Part shown: piece by piece, positions 16,117-25,600 of the stretch
How the letters are laid out: every line of letters begins with the position of its first letter
Numbering within the stretch: the stretch's first letter is position 1
Assembly: GCA_027487695.1 (NCBI GenBank)
Contig: JAIYDB010000078.1
Span: forward strand, 1-37,268
Direction: 5' to 3'
From: Cytophagaceae bacterium
GTDB lineage: Bacteria; Bacteroidota; Bacteroidia; Cytophagales; Flexibacteraceae
DNA: 37,268 nucleotides
Made by a program: the position numbers and the translations under genes
Notes under the pieces: model-generated
What the model saw: only the letters and a program-made list of their open reading frames with translations
What the model was told of the DNA's origin: nothing
Database searches by the model: none

Positions 16117-17082
16117 TTATAAATACTTATGAGGTATAAGGTAATTGGTTACATAGTCAGTAACACCTTCTTCTAAGGTATGAAACTTATGTGGGTAACC
16201 AATACCAAATAGCTTGCCCATATTGGCTTCAGTAAAATATTGATAATTATCTCTAATATCGGCAGGGGTATCAATAAAGCCAATTACTGGTTCCTTTTCC
16301 ATAGCTTTAAAAGTACTGGTAACTAGGTCTAAGAAAGTACGGGCTTTACCACTTCCAAGGTTATAGATACCACTATTTTTGCGGTGGTGCATCAGGAAGT
16401 AACAAACGTTAATTAGGTCTTTCACATACACAAAATCACGCATCTGACCTCCATCGGTAAAGTTGGGGTTATGGCTTCGGAACAAGTTCATACTACCCTT
16501 TTCCTTAATTTGATTAAAAGCGTGCATAATTACCGATGCCATTCTGCCCTTATGATATTCATTAGGTCCGTAAACATTAAAGAACTTTAAGCCTGCCCAA
16601 AAGAACGGCTTTTCATCTTGTTCCAGCGCCCAAACATCAAAGTCCTGCTTCGATTGTCCGTAAGGATTAAGTGGTTTCAAGCTTGGAATATCAGCCTCGT
16701 TATCGTCGTAACCTAATTCGCCAAGTCCATAGGTGGCAGCACTACTCGCATACACTAGCGGTATTTGATAAGCACAACAAGCCTTCCATATTTGTTGAGA
16801 GTAATGCAGGTTTAGTTCATTGAAAATGTTTACGTCAAATTCTGTGGTATCAGTACGGGCACCAATATGGAAAATGAACTCTACTTCTTCGTGGTTGGCT
16901 TCTAACCAAGAATGGAAAACACTTCTTTCAACGCGCTCCTTAATTGTTTTGCCTTCAAGGTTTACAAGTTTCTCTGTCTTGGAGAAGTCATCAACAGCAA
17001 TAATAATTTTAAAGCCTTCACTATTAAGCTTTCCAATTAAAGCAGAGCCAATAAAACCTGCTGCACCAGTTACAACAATCAT
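16117..17082 (-). CDS. hldD: ADP-L-glycero-D-manno-heptose 6-epimerase
   Basis: An extended short-chain dehydrogenase of 321 residues that converts ADP-D-glycero-D-manno-heptose to the L-glycero form, the last step in making the heptose of the LPS inner core. It has the NADP-binding motif VTGAAGFIGSAL at the N-terminus, the diagnostic GARTDTTE, the catalytic Tyr-x-x-x-Lys in NPYGQSKQDFD, and FFNVYGPNEYHKGRMASV, all specific to HldD/RfaD. Length is normal for the family. It is divergent from the BtuF-like gene (46-bp gap) and works in the same pathway as GmhB, encoded about 1 kb to the right. Confidence 0.95.
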   Translation of the reverse strand: MIVVTGAAGFIGSALIGKLNSEGFKIIIAVDDFSKTEKLVNLEGKTIKERVERSVFHSWLEANHEEVEFIFHIGARTDTTEFDVNIFNELNLHYSQQIWKACCAYQIPLVYASSAATYGLGELGYDDNEADIPSLKPLNPYGQSKQDFDVWALEQDEKPFFWAGLKFFNVYGPNEYHKGRMASVIMHAFNQIKEKGSMNLFRSHNPNFTDGGQMRDFVYVKDLINVCYFLMHHRKNSGIYNLGSGKARTFLDLVTSTFKAMEKEPVIGFIDTPADIRDNYQYFTEANMGKLFGIGYPHKFHTLEEGVTDYVTNYLIPHKYL

Positions 17083-17128
17083 ATAATTTTAGTTCAGATG
17101 GGCAATTTCGTGTAAATTTCCCTACGAA

Positions 17129-18040
17129 ATGAAAACGAAGTTACTCCTGCCCATTATTTTTCTGTTTGTCTTAGTATTTACCGCCTGCAAAGAAGGTAAG
17201 TCTGGTATTAAACAAACAGAAACAACCCGTGTATTTACAGATGCCGTTGGTGATACTATTACAGTACATTCCCAGCAGCCAAAGGTAATGGCATTGAGTC
17301 CTGCCCTTACAGAAATGCTGTTTGCAGTATTGCCATATAGCCAGATTTTAGCAGTTTCCCAGGCGTGTAATTTTCCTGAAGCTGTAAAAAAGAAAAAGCG
17401 AATCAACACCTATCCACTTGATATTGAAGGTGTAATTGCCATAAAACCAGAGGTGGTTTTTTATGAAGAAGGCTTTATATCGGCTGAAAGTATAAGCCAG
17501 TTAAGAAGGTTTGGGATACAAACCTATGCATTTAGGTACAATAAAGTAGTTGATGTTTTTAGCTCTATTAAGCAAATTGGAATAATGTGCGGCTATCCAG
17601 AAAAGGCAGAAAATCTAGCTAAATCATTACAAAACCAAGCCGATAGCCTACAACTTTCTAACCCGAACCCATTAAAGACTTTGGCCATAATATCTGCACA
17701 ACCCGTTTACGTGTTTGGGAAAGGGACCATCTTGTCTGAAATAATTGAAAAGGTAGGCGGTTCAAACGTTGTTGATAGTGCCTATGGACGGTACCCAGAA
17801 ATACAACGAGAGGCCCTTTTAAAAATGAACCCTGAGGTGATTTTAGGTGGCACTTATGCAGAATTAGATTCAGCTTTATTTTCCAAGTATCCAGAACTGA
17901 AGGCCATTACTGCTTATCAGAATAAACAATGCTACCCTTTAACCTCAGATTTAGTAAGCCGACCTAGCCCTAGAATTGTTCAGGCAATGAAAGAAGTGAA
18001 GATGGCCTTAGAGTTAGCAAAAAAGCAAGTAGATAAATAG
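17129..18040 (+). CDS. BtuF-like ABC-transporter substrate-binding lipoprotein
   Basis: A binding protein of 303 residues in the helical-backbone TroA/BtuF class, anchored by a lipoprotein signal (LVFTAC, lipid Cys20). The BtuF-like features are PKVMALSPALTEMLF, then a segment aligning with the corrinoid-contact region (ILAVSQACNFPEAV), IEGVIAIKPEVVFYEEG, and the second-lobe marks GKGTILSEIIEKVGGSN and PEIQREALLKMNPEVILGG. The ligand is probably cobalamin; haem or a siderophore is possible. The transporter's permease and ATPase are not in this window. The gene sits between hldD and gmhB but has nothing functionally in common with them; it is divergent from one and convergent with the other. 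Confidence 0.85.
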   Translation: MKTKLLLPIIFLFVLVFTACKEGKSGIKQTETTRVFTDAVGDTITVHSQQPKVMALSPALTEMLFAVLPYSQILAVSQACNFPEAVKKKKRINTYPLDIEGVIAIKPEVVFYEEGFISAESISQLRRFGIQTYAFRYNKVVDVFSSIKQIGIMCGYPEKAENLAKSLQNQADSLQLSNPNPLKTLAIISAQPVYVFGKGTILSEIIEKVGGSNVVDSAYGRYPEIQREALLKMNPEVILGGTYAELDSALFSKYPELKAITAYQNKQCYPLTSDLVSRPSPRIVQAMKEVKMALELAKKQVDK

Positions 18041-18070
18041 CTAAACATCTTAAGTGAACTTTATTGGTTT

Positions 18071-18589
18071 CTAGCTATTAGCCAAAATATACTCTGCTGC
18101 CTCTAGTACAGAGCTTGCTACGGTTTCAGCCAGCGGGTGGTGGGTTTCTTTTAAGGTGGGCACTAAAATAGCCTTTACACCTATGCTTTGGGCTGCTTCA
18201 ATATCCCTACCTGCATCACCCAAAAGCCAGCAGTTTTCTGGTTTGGCATTATACTTTGCTAAACCACGTTCCAGCATTAGGCTACCTGGCTTTTTCATCA
18301 GGCTTTTGCTAGTAACATCGGTATAAGGAGCATAGTATAGATGATCCAATACATTATTACTTGCCTCCTGAAACTTCTGATGCAGCAGTTTTACTGCCTC
18401 AGCGGTATATAAACCTTTGCCAATACCACCTTGGTTAGTAACTACGACCAGTTTATAACCTGCATTTTTCAGCTTCCAGCAAGCTTTTATACTTCCTTCT
18501 GGAATGCGCCATTCTTCAAGTCTAAAAACGTAATCGCCTATCTCTTCATTCAAGATACCGTCACGGTCTAGGAAAACGATTTTATTCAT
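18071..18589 (-). CDS. gmhB: D-glycero-beta-D-manno-heptose-1,7-bisphosphate 7-phosphatase (HAD family)
   Basis: A HAD phosphatase of 172 residues acting before HldD in ADP-heptose synthesis. Motif I is FLDRDGILNEE (nucleophile Asp8, acid Asp10), motif II VVVTNQGGIGKG, and motif IV LLGDAGRDIEAA. Classical GmhB binds a structural zinc through Cys/His residues in a loop of the form YYCPHH...CxCRKP; here the loop reads YYAPYTDVTSKSLMKKP and has none of them, while the basic residues and the Pro that end it are kept. This zinc-less loop also occurs in other Bacteroidota relatives as far as I recall. The start codon follows a strong terminator of the porP gene by only a few bases, so it probably has its own promoter within or beyond that hairpin. 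Confidence 0.87.
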   Translation of the reverse strand: MNKIVFLDRDGILNEEIGDYVFRLEEWRIPEGSIKACWKLKNAGYKLVVVTNQGGIGKGLYTAEAVKLLHQKFQEASNNVLDHLYYAPYTDVTSKSLMKKPGSLMLERGLAKYNAKPENCWLLGDAGRDIEAAQSIGVKAILVPTLKETHHPLAETVASSVLEAAEYILANS

Positions 18590-18590
18590 C

Positions 18591-18624
18591 GTATAAAAAA
18601 GCCTTAATGATTTACTAAGGCTTT
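18591..18624 (-). terminator. Rho-independent terminator of the giant gene/porP operon
   Basis: AAAGCCTTA (18598-18606) pairs with TAAGGCTTT (18616-18624) around a 9-base loop; read on the minus strand it is followed by a run of seven T. It sits 23-56 bp past the porP stop and just before the gmhB start. Confidence 0.8.
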
Positions 18625-18646
18625 GGATATAAAGGTAAGAGCTATT

Positions 18647-19666
18647 TTAAAATGTAGGCCAAGGTGTATAACGCTTGCTCTTCATTTTCCTATACACATT
18701 GTTCTTATCGGCTTTAAAAGGAACAAGGTATGCAATGGCTATTTCGTGGCTATTGCCAAGTCTTGGGAACCTATTTGGATTGTTAAATGCAAAATCATAG
18801 CTATAGGATAAAGTAATACCTTTTAGCTTGTAGCCTGCCATTACACTAAAGGCATCGCCTCGTTCTTTGCTGGTGCCTGAATTAGAGCCTTGATAAAACA
18901 CCCCACTTAGCCAACGGTTAAAGAAAACATAGGTTCCAAACTCAAACCGCCTGAAAGTGAATTGGGTATTATAATTAGCTAGAATACCTATGGCGTTACT
19001 CTCATCGTCAAAGCAGTTATCTTGGAGGAAAATCTTATAACCTGCGTGCACTGTTGTTCTAATTGGCAGCCTATCTGTTCCATCCTGTAATAGACTTTGG
19101 TCTGGTTGGTTCAAGTGACGAGCAGAAACCCCTATCCAAAAATTGCGTTCGTAATACATACCGCCCAATCCAAGGTCAAAAAAACCTGTTTGTAAGTTAG
19201 GCAATACTTCATTAGATGGTCTGCCGCTATTGATTTCATCGTTAAACAGCAGGTTACTATAATTCAAATCTCTGCGGAAGTAGTTACCATATATACCCAT
19301 ACGGAAAAACTTATTCTTTTTAATTTGTAATTGGTAAGCATAAGTAAGTCCGGCATCGGTACTGCGGTAACCTCCAACACCCTGCTTATCGGTTTGCAAA
19401 GTGATGCCTACTCCACTATTGAAGTTTTCAATAAAGTAATCGGCAGTCAAACTGTAAGTAATAAACCTTCCTTGGGAATTAGTAAACTGATTACGGAAGT
19501 TATTGACTACCCTTGGCACATTGGTAGTACCAGCAAAAGCTGGATTCAACGATAGAGGTGATGCATAAAACTGACTAAATAGAGGGTCTTGTGCTTGTAC
19601 TGTAAGTGTGGCTAACAGGTTAACCACAAACAATAAAACTGAAAATTGAAGTATCTTTTTCATCAT
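18647..19666 (-). CDS. PorP/SprF family outer-membrane protein, T9SS partner
   Basis: An outer-membrane protein of 339 residues with a signal peptide (LLATLTVQAQ) and the family's hallmark N-terminus DPLFSQFYASPLSLNPAFAG; the rest is a beta-barrel (FRMGIYGNYFRRDLNY, FRRFEFGTYVFFN, GDAFSVMAGYKLKGITLSYSYDF). In Flavobacterium johnsoniae the relative SprF is needed for surface display of the giant adhesin SprB, and such genes often sit next to a gene for a type B sorting-domain protein, as here. It starts 19 bp after the stop of the giant gene and is the second gene of that operon. The start could be either of two adjacent Met codons. I infer that it is the dedicated secretion or anchoring partner of the giant protein. 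Confidence 0.93.
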   Translation of the reverse strand: MMKKILQFSVLLFVVNLLATLTVQAQDPLFSQFYASPLSLNPAFAGTTNVPRVVNNFRNQFTNSQGRFITYSLTADYFIENFNSGVGITLQTDKQGVGGYRSTDAGLTYAYQLQIKKNKFFRMGIYGNYFRRDLNYSNLLFNDEINSGRPSNEVLPNLQTGFFDLGLGGMYYERNFWIGVSARHLNQPDQSLLQDGTDRLPIRTTVHAGYKIFLQDNCFDDESNAIGILANYNTQFTFRRFEFGTYVFFNRWLSGVFYQGSNSGTSKERGDAFSVMAGYKLKGITLSYSYDFAFNNPNRFPRLGNSHEIAIAYLVPFKADKNNVYRKMKSKRYTPWPTF

Positions 19667-19685
19667 TTATAAAGGTGGTATAGTG

Positions 19686-22600
19686 TTAACGGATTAAAGT
19701 AACATCGCCGAATTTTACTTCGGTTTGGCCATCTGCAAATTGAACGTCTAAGCGATAGGTATAAGAACCTCCTGGGCAAAGTTTGCCTTGGTGGTAACCA
19801 TTCCAGCCCTTTTCTTTATCCTTGCTTTCAAACATAAGCTGTCCCCATCTATTGTAAATTTCCAATCGGAAGCTTACGGCCCCTCGGGTTACAGGATAGA
19901 ACACATCGTTCAATTCAGTATTGAAAATACTACCGTCGTTTTCGAAGTCAGGATTTGGCGTAAATGCATTAGGAATTAGAATACGCGCTGTTTTCTCTAC
20001 CTCAATTACATCTCTAATAGCAAATGTATCGGCACATCCATTGGCATTGTAGGCAATGAGTGTAACTGTATAGCGACCACTTTGCAAATACTTATGTTCA
20101 GGGGTTTCTAAGCTACTGGTATCACCATCGCCAAATTGCCATAAGTAACGGATAGCGCCTCTTGAGTTATTATTAAATACAACTCGCTCATCGGGCACTA
20201 CAAAGTTGTTCAATACATCAAAATTAGCTTCTGGTTTAGTTGAAATGGTGATAATGCCATTCTTAACTACATTGGTACTGCCACCTAAACCAACTACAGT
20301 TAGTCTTACAGTGAATGTACCAGGACGTAAATAAACGTGGGTAGGGTTCGGATCAAAGCTAGAACCACCATCGCCAAATTCCCATTGGTAAAACCTTGCA
20401 CTTACAGCTGTACTAGTAAAAGTAACTGGTAACCCAGGACAACCCCTGCCATTCGTAAAGGTAAAATCGGCTGCAGGTACTCCTTGGATTATCCTAACCA
20501 CTTGGCTGAATTCGCTACTACAACCGAGGTTATTAAACACCCTTTGGGTAATAGTGAATGATGTGTCTAGCGTACTTGTAATATTATAAGTATGCGTTAC
20601 TTGACTACCGTTATTAGTATCTAATCGGCTGCCATCGCCATAGTTCCAAACGCTTATATAGCCTTGCGGATTGATAGCCCGGTTCAGAATAGTTACTGTG
20701 GTTACAGGCTGGGTAAGCACAGGCTGCTGCAATTGGAATAGTGCCACTGGATTAGGCGTAACTCTTATGTTTCTGAATGAAGTATCGGCACAACCGAAAC
20801 CATTTCTCACAATCAATCGCACTCGATATACCTCATCTGAATTATTTCTATTGATGAATGTATGCACTGGGTTGGCTTGCAAACGCTCATCAGGACTGCC
20901 ATCGTCCCACGACCATTGTACTGAGGCAAATCTTGTACTTTGGTTAAAGAAGGAAATGGTTGTTCCACTACAAACCGCAGTATCCGAAGGTACGAAAGCC
21001 GCATTTGGCACACCAAAAATAGTGATGATACGAATTAGTGTATCAGTACAAACTATTTGACCGCCTTTACGAACGTTGGCGATGTAACGCAAGGTAAAGG
21101 TGGTATCGTCCGAACCAGTATAAGTATAAACCTTATTAGGCTGTGCCGTAGTTTGGTCTGGGCTACCATCGCCGAAAATCCAGCGTTGTTCGGTTGCACC
21201 AGTTGTTGCATTTGCCAAGTTTAAACGGAATGGACTACAACCAGTAATATTCAGATCGAAACCAATGTTAGTGCGCAAGGCAGGGTAAAGAGGTATTGTT
21301 TGTTCGGCAGTATCTGTACAACCAGAAGGAGAAGTAACAATAAGTCTGATGGTTCTACTTAAGGTATCTACACCATTGTTTCGGTACTGATAAATGAGGT
21401 TAGGACCACTAAATGTGCGCGTTCCTTCACCTACAAACCAAGTATAGCGGGCATTGGCAGGAGCTTCTACAGCATTGGCTTCTATGCCTACCACACCACA
21501 TTCATTGCCACCAATAAGGTTAAACTGAGCAATAGGTTTTGCCCTTACCCTAATGGTGCGTTCAGTAAATGAACTACAACCCGTAAATCGATTCCTTACA
21601 GAAAGACGAACGATATAAGTAGTATCTACAAAAACAGGAGAAGGGAAAATTACAACTGGGTTTCTGTTCACACTATCTATACGACCTGTGCCGAAATCCC
21701 AACGCCAATTGGTAACAGAGTTAGAGATAATACCCTGGAATTGAACAGGGTATGGCGCACAGCTTACGCTATCGGCAAGTAAAATTCTACTTACCAATTG
21801 TGGATTTACTACTACTGGTAAGGCAGCAGTATCTGAACAACCACTTATGCGGTTTACTGCAATTAACTTCACAATGAAGTTTTCTGGTCGGTCACTTAAA
21901 TGGCTGTAGGTATAGTTAAACCCAGCGGTATCTAATCTTGGACCTATTACATTGCCATCGCCCATATCGAAGAAGAACTCTTGGGCACCAAGAGTACCTA
22001 AGGCATTTACTCGCACTTGGTTACCAGAACATATAGGTGAACCAAAAATATTGAGCTGTGCCACAGGACGGGCAAAAATGCGGATAGTACGAGCAATAGT
22101 ATCGCCAGAACAAATGATGCTGTCTCCTTCTTGATACCAGCCTACATACTTTAAATTATAAGTAGTATCTCTTACTCCTGAATAGGTATAAGTTTTTGTT
22201 GGTTGACGTAGATTGCTCGTTGTACCATCACCAAAAATCCAAAGGTGTTGGTTGGCTCCAATAGTATTGTTAGTAAAGTTCAACGGAAGGTTAGCGCAAC
22301 CTGTTACAATGTTGGTTCCTGATAAGCGGGTTTGCAAGGCTGGATAAACTATTACCGATTGGCTGTATTCAGCAAAGCAACCGCTTATGCCTGTTACGCG
22401 CATTCTTACCAAATAAGTAATTGGCACATTAGTACCATTAAAGTAAGTATGGCTAAAGGTTGCGCTGTTTGTAGTAACCACAGTGCCATCGCCCATATCG
22501 TAACGGTAAATACGGTTGGCAGGAATGGCAGTAGCCAATAAGTTCACTTCCACATTGCCACAGAAACCACGAGAAGCAAGGGTAAAGAAAGCAATTGGGG

Positions 22601-25600
22601 CAGCCTTAACTCTAACTGATACACTGCTTTCAGAACGGCAGCCCGTAATTGTATTTTCAGCACGGAGACGAACTTGATAAACCGTATCGGCAGAGCGACC
22701 TGCATATTGGTAAGTTAAAGTGCGGTTGGTACTATCTTTAGTGCCATCACCAAAATCCCAAACAAACTTATCGGCACTGGCTGAAATTAAAGAATTGAAT
22801 ACCACTTGGTAAGGGGCACAGCCTGAAGTATCGCTGGTTTCTATCACTGCACTTACTTGAGGGGCCACAGTTACTAATACCGAACTAGTATCGGAACAGT
22901 TTGCCGCAGTATTGGTGGCAGTTAAAGTGACCCTAAAGGTGCGAACTACCGCAAGGTTATTTCTAAAATTAAAGTTTACAGCAGTATCTGAAGTAGTAAG
23001 GGTTTGTCCATCGCCGAAATTCCAAGTAAACTGATTGGCATTCCTACTTAATGAAGCACCCAAACGAACCACCGTACCATCACAAACATTATTGTTTGAG
23101 GCGGTTGCATTAGCGAAAACTTGCTTACCAACTCTAATTACTTGGGTAATGGAATCGCCTTCACAAACTACAGTACCTGCTGTTTCGGTCCACGCTACAA
23201 ACTTTAAGATATAAGTAGTGTCGGTACGGCTACCCGTGTAAGTATAAACCTTATTCGGGAATTGAGCTGCGCTAGTTGTACCATCGCCAAAGTTCCATAG
23301 GTAGCGGTTGGCACCTACTGTTCTATTAGTAATAGGCAAGGTAAATGGTGAACAACCATTGATATTCACGTTCGGACCTAAATCTGATTGCAGGCGAGGG
23401 TAAATGATAAAGGTTTGTTCGGTGGTATCTAAACAACCACTACCTGAGCGTACAATTAAACGGATAGTCCTGGTTAAAGTATCTGTACCAGAATTGATAT
23501 AGGTATAAACTGTTCCTGGTGAAGTGTTGCTCAGGGTGTTACCATCGCCAAAGTTCCAATCGTAGAACAAGTTGGCGGGACGCACTTCTGAATTTAATGC
23601 GACTCTTAAGCTACCACAGCCACCTGTTTCAGAAGCAGTAAATTGTGCCAATGGTTTCGCCCTAACTCTTATTAATTGTGTAACCGTATCGGTACATCCT
23701 GATGGTGTATTGATAGCAATCAATTGAACCAAATAGGTAGTATCTAAAGCACGACCTACATAGGTGTGGTCAGGTGCAAGATTGGTTGAATCAATAGTGC
23801 CATCGCCAAAGTTCCAATAGAACTTATTAGCAGCCGAGGAAATAATACCGCTAAATGTAGCCTTAAATGGTGCACAACCATCGGTAGTAGCAATGCCCAT
23901 TCTTGCTCTAATGGTTGGGAATACCGTAACTACCAATTGTGCAGTATCAAAACATCCTTCGGCAGTGTTTTCTGCTTTCAGAATTACACGGTATTGGCGA
24001 GGGGCTTCTTCTAAATTATCGTAAGCGATAGTTACCACACTATCGACAGTAACTTGCTTTACACCATTGCCAAAATCCCACTCAAAGCGGTTGGCACGTA
24101 AGCTGTTTTTAGCCGAGAAGCGATACACTGCTCCTGTACATTGAACGGTATCGTTTACAGTGAATCTGGCAACTGGTCCACGTACTAAACGAACTGTTTT
24201 AACTACGGTATCGGCATAAATGGTTACTGGCGAGTATATCTTATACGCTACCATGGTGAAGGTATAAGTAGTATCGTTCAAACCTTCATAACGGAAAAGC
24301 TGCCCTGGTCTGCGTTCGGTACTAAATGTGCCTGGCGCATTGCTAAAGGTCCAGTTAAGGGCATCGGCACTATCAGAAATAGAGGTTACCTGAGAAAAAA
24401 GTGCGTTACAGTCTGTAGTATCGCTTAGGGTAAAGTCAAATTCTATACGAGGGAAAACCGTAATATTTTGGATTGCAGTATCTAAACAACCATTCACATT
24501 ACGCGTTATCAACGAAACTGGGAATACCTGAGTTTGTCTGGTATTGTTAACTAAAGTATAGGTAAGGTTGCCACTGGTACGGTCAATCGTTCTGCCGTCA
24601 ATCAGGTAACGCCAAGCAATAATGCCTGCTTCACCACCTCTAAAGTTTACAGTGAGTGGAGTTATGCCTTCGCTTAAGTCAGTAATTAAGGTAGCGTTAG
24701 GTTTAGCACGAACTCTTATTGCCACAACTTGGGTATTTGAACAACCTAAAGCAGCATTAGCACCTGTAACTCTTACTTGGTAAATGGTATCTCTAGTTGT
24801 ATTATTTACGAAAGTATGGCTTGCATTGTTAGTAAATTCTTCAGCACTGCCATCTGCAAACTGGTAGGTAAATTGAGTTACTCCCGTACTTAAGCTAGAA
24901 TTAAAGTTCACTAAGAGTGGACTACAACCATCTGTTGTATTGGTAGAAATAATAGGTGCAACCACTGGTGCAACACGGATATTTAAGGTAGCAGTATCAA
25001 TACATCCGAAGCGACTTGTAGCGAATAGACGTACTGAGTAAATACGCTCATTTGGTGAATTATTGAAGAATACAGGATTCACACTGCTATCTGAGCGAGT
25101 AGTAAAGCTACTTCCTGAACCATAATCCCAACGGTATTCTACTGCTCCCCTACTGTTATTAAACAACCTATAAGGAACATTGGCACAAGCCCCCACCGTA
25201 AGTTCTGGTTCAAAGGCCGCCAATGGTTGCGGATATACTGTAATGGTTTGGAAAGTAGTATCTGTACAACCGCCAGCACTTGCCAAACTGCGAGCAATTA
25301 ACCGAACGCGATATTGAACGGTATCAGTTCCTTGGTTAGGGAAGGTAAATACTGGGTTACGTTGTGTACTTGTGCCTAAGCCAGCAAAATTCCATTGGAA
25401 GTTATCGGCTAAGAATGTGCTTTGGTTGGCGAATACTACGCGTAATGGTCCGCAGCCTTCGGTTACACTGGAATTAAACTCAGCCTCCAGACGAGGGTAA
25501 GCTGTTATACCTTGACGTAATGTATCGGTACAGCCATTAGGTAACCTAATTAAAACCTGTGCAGGATATACGATTTGCGTACTGTTTGCTGTAGCCTGAT

